Shown here one piece after another: positions 45,048-53,986 of a stretch of DNA of 64,000 nucleotides. The position numbers were made by a program, and so were the translations under genes. The first letter of the stretch is position 1; each line of letters opens with the position of its first letter. Below the pieces are notes generated by a model that worked only from the letters and a program-made list of their open reading frames with translations, was not told where the DNA came from and made no database searches. Source of the stretch: Limnobaculum zhutongyuii (lineage in GTDB: Bacteria > Pseudomonadota > Gammaproteobacteria > Enterobacterales > Enterobacteriaceae); assembly GCF_004295645.1 (NCBI RefSeq), contig NZ_CP034752.1, positions 2,294,001-2,358,000 of the forward strand, given 5' to 3'.

Positions 45048-45800
45048 ATGGCTGTAACAAAACTAGTTCTCGTCAGACACGGTGAAAGTGAGTGGAATAA
45101 AGAGAACCGTTTTACCGGTTGGACTGACGTAGAACTTTCCGATAAGGGCCGGGCCGAAGCAGCTCAGGCCGGTGAGCTGTTAAAAGCGGAAGGTTTTGCC
45201 TTTGATTTTGCTTATACCTCTGTGCTGAAAAGAGCAATCCATACGCTGTGGAGCATTTTAGATAAGATGGATGCTCAATGGCTGCCTGTTGAGAAATCCT
45301 GGAAGCTAAATGAACGTCACTATGGCGCACTACAGGGGTTGAATAAGGCTGAAACCGCACAAAAATATGGTGATGAACAGGTTAAACTTTGGCGTCGTGG
45401 CTTTGCCATTACTCCTCCGGAACTGACCAAAGATGATGAGCGTTATCCTGGTCACGACCCACGCTATGCCAAACTAAAACCAGCTGAATTGCCGGTAACC
45501 GAAAGTCTGGCAACCACCATTGAGCGTGTAATTCCTTACTGGAGTGATGTTATTAAACCGCGCATTGCCAGCGGAGAGCGTGTAATTATTGCGGCTCACG
45601 GTAACTCTATTCGCGCTCTGGTGAAGTATCTGGATAATATGACCGAGGATGAAATCCTGGAACTCAATATCCCAACCGGTGTACCGTTGGTATATGAGTT
45701 TGATGAGAATATGAATCCAATCAAGCACTACTATCTTGGTGATGCCGATGAGATCGCAGCGAAGGCGGCGGCGGTAGCTAATCAGGGTAAGGCTAAATAG
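45048..45800 (+). CDS. gpmA: 2,3-bisphosphoglycerate-dependent phosphoglycerate mutase GpmA
   Basis: A 250-residue glycolytic enzyme interconverting 3- and 2-phosphoglycerate. The phospho-His motif is LVRHGESEWN near the N-terminus; NRFTGWTDVELS, LNERHYGALQGLNKAETA and the second His in IIAAHGNSIRAL are present. The start has a strong GAAAGGAG site directly behind the Fur-type array. It is monocistronic, with a terminator shared with aroG. Confidence 0.97.
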   Translation: MAVTKLVLVRHGESEWNKENRFTGWTDVELSDKGRAEAAQAGELLKAEGFAFDFAYTSVLKRAIHTLWSILDKMDAQWLPVEKSWKLNERHYGALQGLNKAETAQKYGDEQVKLWRRGFAITPPELTKDDERYPGHDPRYAKLKPAELPVTESLATTIERVIPYWSDVIKPRIASGERVIIAAHGNSIRALVKYLDNMTEDEILELNIPTGVPLVYEFDENMNPIKHYYLGDADEIAAKAAAVANQGKAK

Positions 45801-45821
45801 TGCTTACATTAAGTTGAATAT

Positions 45822-45851
45822 AAAACGGGAGAGCTTTGGCTCTCCCGTTTT
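45822..45851. terminator. Bidirectional terminator between gpmA and aroG
   Basis: AAAACGGGAGAGC-TTTG-GCTCTCCCGTTTT is a perfect 13-bp stem. A-runs and T-runs on both sides let it serve the two convergent genes. Confidence 0.9.
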
Positions 45852-45872
45852 ATTATATTCAATACTTACGTA

Positions 45873-46928
45873 TTACTTACCGCGACGAGCCTGAACCGCA
45901 TAGGCTAAATTTTGCAGCAACAGTTCGGTGTCATCCCAGCCAATACAGGCATCGGTAACGCTCTGACCATAGATTAACGGTTCGCCGCTTTCCAGGCTTT
46001 GAGCCCCTTCAACCAGATGGCTTTCAACCATTACGCCAGTAATCGCACTATCACCACCGGCAACTTGCTGGCACACGCTCTCGCACACTTCCATCTGCTT
46101 TTTATACTGTTTGCTACTGTTAGCATGGCTGAAATCGATCATGACGTTCAGCGGTAGCTTAGCCTTATTCAGACTCTCTTTAACGCTTTTGACGTCTTCA
46201 GGACTGTAATTTGGCGCTTTACCACCACGCAGAATGATATGGCAATCATGATTACCACGGGTATTCACAATAGCGGAATGACCATATTTAGTCACTGACA
46301 GAAAACAGTGCGGTGCACCGGCAGCATTGATGGCGTCAATCGCAACTTTAATTGTTCCGTCGGTTCCATTTTTAAAACCAACCGGACAGGATAAACCAGA
46401 TGCCAGTTCACGGTGAACCTGTGACTCAGTAGTACGAGCACCAATAGCCCCCCAACTCATCAAATCCGCCAGATACTGTGGAGTAATCATATCCAGAAAT
46501 TCGCCTGCGGTTGGCAGGCCACCATCATTGATATCCAGCAATAGTTTACGAGCAATACGCAGACCATCATTAATCTGATAACTGTTATCCAGATTAGGAT
46601 CGTTAATCAACCCTTTCCAGCCCACCGTTGTACGCGGTTTTTCAAAATAAACCCGCATAACGATTTCTAGATCTTTATCAAGACGTTTACGTACTTCTGC
46701 CAGACGACGAGAATACTCAAGCGCAGCGTCAATATCATGAATAGAGCAAGGTCCAATTACCACCAGCAGACGATCGTCTTCACCAGCCAGAATATTATGA
46801 ATCGCCTCACGGGAAGCAGCGACAGTTAAAGCAGCCTTTTCCGTAGCAGGGAACTTCTCCAGTAACGCAACCGGAGGTAATAGCTCATTAATCTCTTTTA
46901 TTCTTATATCATCATTTTGGTAGTTCAT
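45873..46928 (-). CDS. aroG: DAHP synthase AroG (class I, Phe-type)
   Basis: A 351-residue 3-deoxy-7-phosphoheptulonate synthase, the first step of the shikimate pathway. Visible are VIGPCSIHD, RVYFEKPRTTVGWKG, GARTTESQVHRELASGLSCPVGFKNGTDG, KYGHSAIVNTRGNHDCHIILRGG (metal/PEP residues) and MIDFSHANSSK. The length and N-terminus (MNYQNDDIRIKEINELLPP) fit the Phe-sensitive AroG isoenzyme. I saw no convincing TyrR box in the upstream 180 bases. Confidence 0.94.
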   Translation of the reverse strand: MNYQNDDIRIKEINELLPPVALLEKFPATEKAALTVAASREAIHNILAGEDDRLLVVIGPCSIHDIDAALEYSRRLAEVRKRLDKDLEIVMRVYFEKPRTTVGWKGLINDPNLDNSYQINDGLRIARKLLLDINDGGLPTAGEFLDMITPQYLADLMSWGAIGARTTESQVHRELASGLSCPVGFKNGTDGTIKVAIDAINAAGAPHCFLSVTKYGHSAIVNTRGNHDCHIILRGGKAPNYSPEDVKSVKESLNKAKLPLNVMIDFSHANSSKQYKKQMEVCESVCQQVAGGDSAITGVMVESHLVEGAQSLESGEPLIYGQSVTDACIGWDDTELLLQNLAYAVQARRGK

Positions 46929-47114
46929 TTTTACCCATCCGGTGTCTAATCAAACAACAATATTACAGCCTACAACAATCAGATACGCGCAAACAAGCAT
47001 ATAACAAATATTATCTTATGTGAGTTGATGTAATCGGTAATGAGCCAATAGCTATATTAATCTCTAGTCGTGTTAAGAACATTAAATAAATCGGAGTTAA
47101 TATCGGTATGGTGA

Positions 47115-49589
47115 CAGTTTATCTCCGCTGGCGCGGAGAACATGCTAGACAACCATTCCGGGCGAACATTTAAAGCCGGTTTATCTCCGCTAGCGCGGAG
47201 AACATATATCAGGTTATGGTTATGGTAACCCTGAAAGCGGTTTATCTCCGCTAGCGCGGAGAACATGCTGATGCGTCTAATTGAGTCATGAATTATTCCG
47301 GTTTATCTCCGCTAGCGCGGAGAACATCTGATTTGTCGGTCAAAGGAGTCCGCGAGATGCGGTTTATCTCCGCTAGCGCGGAGAACATAGTAAATCCCAT
47401 AATCAGGAACATACATCCATCGGTTTATCTCCGCTAGCGCGGAGAACATTTGTTTGCTGTCACCCTCATGCTCAACATCACCGGTTTATCTCCGCTAGCG
47501 CGGAGAACATAGATTCACCAACCTGCTCGCCCTGAGTGAGTTCGGTTTATCTCCGCTAGCGCGGAGAACATCATCAATGGTCATTTATCACCACTCCTTT
47601 CCACGGTTTATCTCCGCTAGCGCGGAGAACATGTCAGGAAGGATTTTTATATTCCTAAATCTGGGCGGTTTATCTCCGCTAGCGCGGAGAACATCGGAAA
47701 CCAAAAATTACCCATCAGATAACCCCCGGTTTATCTCCGCTAGCGCGGAGAACATCAGTTGATGATGTGTCTGAACGCATCACATATCGGTTTATCTCCG
47801 CTAGCGCGGAGAACATTTACCATATGTACTTATTTCTTTTTTATACCCCGGTTTATCTCCGCTAGCGCGGAGAACATTCCAGTCAACATCCGTTGAACCG
47901 GATGATGATCCGGTTTATCTCCGCTAGCGCGGAGAACATTGGAAGGCGTCCCAAAAAGCATTACCCGATAAACGGTTTATCTCCGCTAGCGCGGAGAACA
48001 TTTTATCTATTGCCTCATTCAATATTCCTCTCACGGTTTATCTCCGCTAGCGCGGAGAACATTTTTCGTGAGCCATCTGCCTGTCGTTCATAAACGGTTT
48101 ATCTCCGCTAGCGCGGAGAACATGTTGTATTGATTACGGAGTGTTGCTGTTTCACCGGTTTATCTCCGCTAGCGCGGAGAACATTTGCATTAACCCAGGG
48201 TCAGACAGCGATTCAGCGGTTTATCTCCGCTAGCGCGGAGAACATCTGGCCGGTCCGGTATTCCCAAGATAGTTAATCGGTTTATCTCCGCTAGCGCGGA
48301 GAACATAGGGGCGTAAAAAGTGAGAATGCTATTAACGCCGGTTTATCTCCGCTAGCGCGGAGAACATTGTGAAGTACATATCCCCTGCCTGACCATGCGC
48401 GGTTTATCTCCGCTAGCGCGGAGAACATTCACCCTCACAAATCGCAATCAGATTGCGCTCCGGTTTATCTCCGCTAGCGCGGAGAACATGACTTGCCACC
48501 CGGAAACGCCGCTATCATCCGCGGTTTATCTCCGCTAGCGCGGAGAACATGGAAGATGTCTCAAAAAGCATTACCCGATAAACGGTTTATCTCCGCTAGC
48601 GCGGAGAACATGAATAGACTTCAGCCTATATGATGTAGTAGATCGGTTTATCTCCGCTAGCGCGGAGAACATTAACATTTTTCAGGCTCCCAACCCAGTA
48701 ATGCCGGTTTATCTCCGCTAGCGCGGAGAACATCGGACATAAAGGCATTTTGCAATCTCAATAAGCGGTTTATCTCCGCTAGCGCGGAGAACATTGTTTG
48801 TCGTGACATTCGAGCCATTTTAGTAGCGGTTTATCTCCGCTAGCGCGGAGAACATAGTAATGAAATCAATCACATTCGAGAATGTTTCGGTTTATCTCCG
48901 CTAGCGCGGAGAACATCGATTCCGAAATGACTCAGACGGACTGCTCACCGGTTTATCTCCGCTAGCGCGGAGAACATGACAGTGCTGTTTTATCTAAGCT
49001 GAAGCACTGGCGGTTTATCTCCGCTAGCGCGGAGAACATGGCTTTATGGTAAGCATGATCAACCCCGTATCACGGTTTATCTCCGCTAGCGCGGAGAACA
49101 TAAAAGATGAACAGCCTGCAAGAGGATACCTACCGGTTTATCTCCGCTAGCGCGGAGAACATGTTCTGATTCACATTTTCGAGCGCATTCATGGCGGTTT
49201 ATCTCCGCTAGCGCGGAGAACATTTCCCCATTCCCCATTCCCCATCACCAATCCCCGGTTTATCTCCGCTAGCGCGGAGAACATTTATTGAACTCAATAG
49301 TGATGAAATTAGCGTGCGGTTTATCTCCGCTAGCGCGGAGAACATGAAGGCAATTCACGCAGCTTCAACAAGGAACGCGGTTTATCTCCGCTAGCGCGGA
49401 GAACATCACCGTCCTGACTGGTGATCATGTAATCAACCCGGTTTATCTCCGCTAGCGCGGAGAACATGCCTCAATCTCGGCATTACGCGCCGCCAGATGC
49501 GGTTTATCTCCGCTAGCGCGGAGAACATGGATTTGTGTTGTCGCAGGAAACCGGGATGATTGGTTTATCTCCGCTAGCGCGGAGAACAT
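47115..49589 (-). CRISPR. Type I-E CRISPR array, 41 repeats and 40 spacers
   Basis: Forty-one 29-base repeats alternate with 32- or 33-base spacers (period 61 or 62). On the minus strand each repeat starts ATGTTCTCCGC and ends GGAGATAAACCG, with a CTCCGC-GCTA-GCGGAG palindrome as the crRNA hairpin, a type I-E form. The array reads on the minus strand away from cas2. The distal repeat (47115-47143) has two changes, the usual trailer decay. The leader-side repeat (49561-49589) differs only in its last base. Spacers at 47940-47972 and 48551-48582 are near-identical, and one spacer (after the repeat at 49195) is low-complexity. Otherwise repeats are invariant, suggesting an active or recently active array. 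Confidence 0.98.
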
Positions 49590-49673
49590 ACTAAATTTAT
49601 CTAACTGTTTTATAATGACATTTATCACTCTAAAATATCCACCAACTTTTTCATATTTTTAAAGAACAATAAC
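49590..49673 (-). promoter_or_regulatory. CRISPR leader
   Basis: An AT-rich stretch of 84 bases between the last repeat and cas2, with A/T runs, as expected for the leader that carries the array promoter and the integration-host-factor region used in spacer acquisition. I did not identify an exact IHF site. Confidence 0.7.
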
Positions 49674-49967
49674 TCATTGATTTTCAATAGGTAAAAATGA
49701 GACCAACCTTAACCCATCCAGATCTACCGGAATACGACGATTCTCACCCCATGTTTGAAAATCAAATCCTGACTCTGTATTTGTCGCCCACCCCATAACT
49801 ACATTACCTTCATCAGCAAGGTGTATTATTTGTTGCCAAATCATTTCCCTTACTTTGCGTGAAGTGTCTCCAATATAAACACCGGCTCTAACCTCAAGTA
49901 ACCAAACAGCAAGCCGCCCTCTTAAACGTTGAGGTATCGCTTCAGTCACTACCACTAACATTGACAT
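49674..49967 (-). CDS. cas2: CRISPR-associated endoribonuclease Cas2, type I-E
   Basis: A 97-residue Cas2e, the structural partner of Cas1 in spacer integration. MSMLVVVTEAIPQRLRGRLAVWLLEVRAGVYIG and TESGFDFQTWGENRR are typical of the type I-E form. It overlaps cas1 by one base and is the last cas gene before the leader. Confidence 0.95.
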   Translation of the reverse strand: MSMLVVVTEAIPQRLRGRLAVWLLEVRAGVYIGDTSRKVREMIWQQIIHLADEGNVVMGWATNTESGFDFQTWGENRRIPVDLDGLRLVSFLPIENQ

Positions 49968-50887
49968 TACCCCTTACTCCTATATCCCACATCACTTAAT
50001 GATTCTGGTTCAGGTATTGCGGGAGGTTGGGCATCAACAAAAGGCTCAGGCAATGGAATTTCACCAGCAGACAAAACTTCTTCAATCAATGGTATCAACC
50101 GGGCAAGCGTCTTTTGGCTACGAAAAATATCCCGACATGCAAGACGTACTTCTTTATCAGGAGATCGTGGTTGACGAGCCGCTATCTCAAATGCGGTAGG
50201 TACAACACCTTCAAATTTAATAATATCTGCAATATCATAAACAAATGATAAAGGCTTTCCTGAATGAACAAATCCAATAGCAGGAGCATAACCCGCAGCC
50301 AAAACAGCAGCTTCAGTAATACCATATAAACAAGACGTTGCCGCACTGATACACTGATTTACAACATCTCCTTTTTCCCAATCTTTAGGGTCATAGCGTC
50401 GACCATTCCATTTCACACCATAACGTTTTGCTAATAGACTATAGGTTTGCCGAACTCTTGAACCTTCAATACCGCGTAATTGCTCTACTGAACGTCGACT
50501 TGGCGCGGGTTCCCCAAAGCGAAGTTCAAACATTTTACGTACGACTTTTAAACGAAGCTCTTCATCCAATGCCAGTTTAGCCTGATAAAGTAAACGATCC
50601 GAACGTGCACCTCCAGGCTGTCCACTGGCATACATTCTTACACCAGCCTCTCCTACCCAAACTAGCAGTGTACCTGTTGTCGCCGCCAGCCTCACTGCAG
50701 CATGAGAAATACGAGTTCCCGGCTCCAGCATGATACAAGCTACCGAACCCAGTGGGATATGAGTTCGGATACCCGTTTTATCAACTAAGACAAAAGCACC
50801 ATCAATGACATCAATTTGACCGTACTGGAGAAAAATCATTGAAGTACGATCTTTTATGGGGATAGGACTTAAAGGAATATAACTCAT
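49967..50887 (-). CDS. cas1: CRISPR integrase Cas1, type I-E
   Basis: A 306-residue Cas1e integrase. The catalytic residues line up exactly with E. coli Cas1: Glu141 (IEGSR), His208 (GFVHSG), Asp218 and Asp221 (VYDIADIIKFE). All are intact, so adaptation should work. The Pro-rich C-terminal tail (about residues 278-300) contacts Cas2 in the family. It lies 3 bases after cas6e in the operon. Confidence 0.96.
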   Translation of the reverse strand: MSYIPLSPIPIKDRTSMIFLQYGQIDVIDGAFVLVDKTGIRTHIPLGSVACIMLEPGTRISHAAVRLAATTGTLLVWVGEAGVRMYASGQPGGARSDRLLYQAKLALDEELRLKVVRKMFELRFGEPAPSRRSVEQLRGIEGSRVRQTYSLLAKRYGVKWNGRRYDPKDWEKGDVVNQCISAATSCLYGITEAAVLAAGYAPAIGFVHSGKPLSFVYDIADIIKFEGVVPTAFEIAARQPRSPDKEVRLACRDIFRSQKTLARLIPLIEEVLSAGEIPLPEPFVDAQPPAIPEPESLSDVGYRSKG

Positions 50888-50890
50888 CTA

Positions 50891-51544
50891 CTAACCCCGA
50901 CGAATCAACATCAACCCACAACCTAAAGATCGCGACTTCCCGAGGCCTTCTATTAGCATTTGTTGAAACAGTGCTGGTTCCATCACTGTTAGTTCACCCT
51001 CAAAATCAACGCTGCCAAAAGCAATAGATTTATGACATTGTGGTTTAACAAACTTTTGCTGTTGATAGTTAATTACATGACAATTATCACTATTGAGTTG
51101 AAACCCTTTCCGTTCTCCTTGCATTTTTAGCCACTGCAATGCGGCTGCCTCCTGAATAGGTTTCCATTCTTCCCTATCAATCCCCTGCTTCTTAGCGTGA
51201 TATTTGGCATCCATCAATATATCGCTCCGCTTCCCTCCCCGGGTTACCACCGGATTTGCCCGTAATGAAAAAAAGAGTTTCATGCCAACAGCCAATTGTG
51301 GGTTAAATAGTTTAGTTTCAATCTGAAAAATATTGTGGTGAGTCTCTGGAGACTGTTCAGATAACACATAAAAAAATGCGCCCGATAAACTTGCTTGATG
51401 GCGAAATAAAAATTGACGTTTGTCGTTTTGCGGAAATAATTGCCATAACCACTGGTGGCTGGCGTAAGGCTGGGCCGTCAGCCATTTCTGCCACATTGGT
51501 TGGTCTAATAATGATAAATCCAGTTTAACCCGTGAAAAAAACAT
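50891..51544 (-). CDS. cas6e: crRNA endonuclease Cas6e (CasE/Cse3)
   Basis: A 217-residue RAMP-fold endoribonuclease that cuts pre-crRNA at the repeat hairpin and stays bound. A likely catalytic His lies in YASHQWLWQLFP (His30). The glycine-rich loop near the C-terminus (IEGLGKSRSLGCGLMLI) is typical of the family. It overlaps the cas5e stop by one base. Its substrate would be the CTCCGC/GCGGAG hairpin of the array in this window. Confidence 0.94.
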   Translation of the reverse strand: MFFSRVKLDLSLLDQPMWQKWLTAQPYASHQWLWQLFPQNDKRQFLFRHQASLSGAFFYVLSEQSPETHHNIFQIETKLFNPQLAVGMKLFFSLRANPVVTRGGKRSDILMDAKYHAKKQGIDREEWKPIQEAAALQWLKMQGERKGFQLNSDNCHVINYQQQKFVKPQCHKSIAFGSVDFEGELTVMEPALFQQMLIEGLGKSRSLGCGLMLIRRG

Positions 51545-52278
51545 TACTCTTCCCCCCTAATATTCCCTGAATGCTGGAGACGAGAGCTAAATTGCCAGCG
51601 TTGGCGACTAAGTGGCTGATCGCTACGCTGACGAGTTTCAACAGACATCATTCCGTCATGTTCTCCCTCCCAATAACAGAGATCGTTTTTCTCGGATAAT
51701 AAGCTAAAGATTGGATTGTTCTTATTCAGCAGAATTTGTTCTGAAACCATACAAAAAACATCAGACAAAGTGCCTTGTAATATTTGAGGTCCCAAAGGTA
51801 ACGCTGGAGGACAAACCTTTCGTCCAAAATAAAGTGGAAAAACAGGATTGCGCAACGCATCAGCTAACTTATCTAATCCCACTGGTGCACCAACTGTTTC
51901 ACGCACAGCCACAAAGTAAAAGACATCGGAATGGTACTCCCGAAAAGTCAACATCGTGTTTAACTCATCAGGAGCCTGAATTAGTTCATCCCGTCGAGTA
52001 TAGTAGTGCCGTCTCTTATTTTCTTTCGGTACTTCAACGGTTTGATAATCCCTTAACCACTGTTCACGAGACAAATATGGGCGAACAGCAAATTCATAAT
52101 GCTGATTAAACATGTTCAAACGCTGTTCTTCATCACGCCGAATCCCTAATGCCGCAGCAAGTATTCCCAATAAAGCTGAACGGCTGGGTACCGAGGACGT
52201 ATGTCGAACTTCACCTACCGCCACCTCCCCCCAAGAAACAAGCGGTGAATAGATTTGAAATAGCAGATATTGAGACAT
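51544..52278 (-). CDS. cas5e: Cascade subunit Cas5e (CasD)
   Basis: A 244-residue Cascade subunit that holds the 5' handle of the crRNA. The N-terminus MSQYLLFQIYSPLVSWGEVAVGEVRHTSSVPSRSALLGILAAALGI is typical of Cas5, with the conserved glycine-rich PSRSALLGILAAALG. It lies between cas7e and cas6e in the usual order. Confidence 0.94.
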   Translation of the reverse strand: MSQYLLFQIYSPLVSWGEVAVGEVRHTSSVPSRSALLGILAAALGIRRDEEQRLNMFNQHYEFAVRPYLSREQWLRDYQTVEVPKENKRRHYYTRRDELIQAPDELNTMLTFREYHSDVFYFVAVRETVGAPVGLDKLADALRNPVFPLYFGRKVCPPALPLGPQILQGTLSDVFCMVSEQILLNKNNPIFSLLSEKNDLCYWEGEHDGMMSVETRQRSDQPLSRQRWQFSSRLQHSGNIRGEE

Positions 52279-52287
52279 ATTCCCTCC

Positions 52288-53346
52288 TTACTGAGCAATA
52301 AATTCCAGTAATTCTGGCAATGTGCCATTACCTATCTCCAAATTCATCTCATAATGCTTATCGGCACATGCGCCGTAAGCATCGTCAAAACGTTGGCGCT
52401 GCTGTTGCAACTGTTCTACCGCTTTAAAGATTTGATCTTCACCACGGATAGGATTAAAGAAAGCCGCGGCCAACGAACGTGGTTGCTGTGACCCAATCTC
52501 TGCCAGGGCATAACTTGCATAAGCGCGAGAGGCAAAACTATTTTGGTTCCCTGTTGGAGAAACCTTCATTACAGTTTCTGTTAATGCTTTAAGCGTACGC
52601 TTGACTAACGCTTCATCACCACCCAGATTTTCCAACAGCAAATCACGGCTAATGCAGATGTAGCTGTAAAACAGTGCTGAAGCAAAACCTCGTTCTCCCA
52701 TAAACGCGGAGCCCATATCATTTTCTCTGAGATTCAGATCATCCACAGCAGTGAAAAAATCTTCTTCAATTGTAACGGCACTCACGCCTAGCGCATGGGC
52801 AACCTGGCAAGCAGCTTCCACATTAAACTCTGGACTGGAAGCCAACATACGACCAAATAAGGCTATATCAACACCATGAGCTTGCCCACGTAGTAGTTTT
52901 AACTCACTATCCGTTGGTTCCCGATTTTCAGAAATTAAAGTAGCAATCAGCTGTTCAACTGCCTGATTCTCTTCAGGACTAAGATGAACTAACTGCTCAA
53001 TATCAAGATTATCCAGTTTGTCTTTAGGTGCTTTTTCTTTCTTTAAACTGCCAAACTGTTCCGCAATCTTAGCGGATATTGCCATTGCCAGTTTTTCATC
53101 AAAACCACCAATAATCAGCTGTTGGTAAACTTTTCGCCCCATCTGACGGGTACGAACACCAATGTGACCACTCAGAGCATTCTCAAACATCTCTGAGGTA
53201 CGCCAGGCACGCTTCAAACTTTGAGAAGAAACTCGTAATCGTTCTACGCCCCCCATAATGGCCGTTTTAGGGCGACCAGTATCATCACGATTCAAATTAG
53301 CTGGAGCATAAGCGGTGAGCATATGAAGTTGAATAAACGTTGTCAT
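52288..53346 (-). CDS. cas7e: Cascade backbone subunit Cas7e (CasC)
   Basis: A 352-residue RAMP protein, present in six copies along the crRNA in Cascade. FIQLHMLTAYAPANLNRDDTGRPKTAIMGGVERLRVSSQSLKRAWRTSEMF is the family N-terminus. MGERGFASALFYSYICIS and NQNSFASRAYASYALAEIG are also characteristic. I chose the ATG at 53346 with an AGGGA site; a longer frame to 53532 overlaps cse2 and is not family-like. Confidence 0.94.
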   Translation of the reverse strand: MTTFIQLHMLTAYAPANLNRDDTGRPKTAIMGGVERLRVSSQSLKRAWRTSEMFENALSGHIGVRTRQMGRKVYQQLIIGGFDEKLAMAISAKIAEQFGSLKKEKAPKDKLDNLDIEQLVHLSPEENQAVEQLIATLISENREPTDSELKLLRGQAHGVDIALFGRMLASSPEFNVEAACQVAHALGVSAVTIEEDFFTAVDDLNLRENDMGSAFMGERGFASALFYSYICISRDLLLENLGGDEALVKRTLKALTETVMKVSPTGNQNSFASRAYASYALAEIGSQQPRSLAAAFFNPIRGEDQIFKAVEQLQQQRQRFDDAYGACADKHYEMNLEIGNGTLPELLEFIAQ

Positions 53347-53386
53347 AAATTTTGTCCCTAAAATAGAAGAAAAAGTTAGATAAAAA

Positions 53387-53986
53387 TTATTTTTGTGGTG
53401 TGCTAAGCAGATATTCACTGGCCCAACGCACACTATTACGATGAAACGGGTTAGCCTCCAACTCTCGATTTTCCTGGCGTGCAAACCATTCTTGCATCCA
53501 GAGGAATATTCCATCCGCCAGAGAAACCACATTTACACCCAACTCACCACGTAGCTTAATGGCGCGAATAAGTCTGCTACAAAGTTCATCTGGTGTTCTT
53601 GCTGCTAACAGGCGATCAAAACGTAAACGAGATAAACATTCACGATCGTTAATTTTCACCCCTAACTGCTGAGCAAAGCTGCCATCTTGATTATTTTTAC
53701 TGGCATGAACCACCACCGCAGTAAACAATGCTAAAGCAAGAGGATGTAAATCCTTTGGTTGCATGGTTCTATTCAATTGATGAGCCAGATGGTGGTATCC
53801 ATCAGTAACCATGATGCTGTGAGGGAACTCAGCTCGCCGCAGTTGAGCCCGCCATACCCGGCCATTAATACGCGACGCACTATCATAACGCCCACGCTCC
53901 TGCAAACTATCAAACCAGTCATTCAGTACCTGACAAGCGGCTTTATCACGAAAAATTAATGCCTGCGAAGTGTCATTTCTGGACAT
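53387..53986 (-). CDS. cse2: Cascade small subunit Cse2 (CasB/Cas11e)
   Basis: A 199-residue helical Cascade subunit that stabilises the crRNA and target strands. Helix-rich Arg-containing sequences such as LQERGRYDSASRINGRVWRAQLRRAE and LSRLRFDRLLAARTPDELCSRLIRAIKL fit Cse2. I chose the ATG at 53986 because an AAGGAGAA site precedes it. The frame opens at a TTG at 54007. It overlaps the cse1 end. Confidence 0.92.
   Translation of the reverse strand: MSRNDTSQALIFRDKAACQVLNDWFDSLQERGRYDSASRINGRVWRAQLRRAEFPHSIMVTDGYHHLAHQLNRTMQPKDLHPLALALFTAVVVHASKNNQDGSFAQQLGVKINDRECLSRLRFDRLLAARTPDELCSRLIRAIKLRGELGVNVVSLADGIFLWMQEWFARQENRELEANPFHRNSVRWASEYLLSTPQK

Noticed and set aside
46929..47114. TyrR box upstream of aroG
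   Set aside because: I looked for a TGTAAA-N6-TTTACA pattern, expected from E. coli, and found no convincing match.
47577..48093. Open frames inside the CRISPR array
   Set aside because: They translate repeat and spacer DNA; the recurring RFISASAENI string is the repeat read as protein.
53347..53532. Longer N-terminus for cas7e
   Set aside because: The extra residues overlap cse2 in another frame and are not family-like, while the ATG at 53346 has an AGGGA site.
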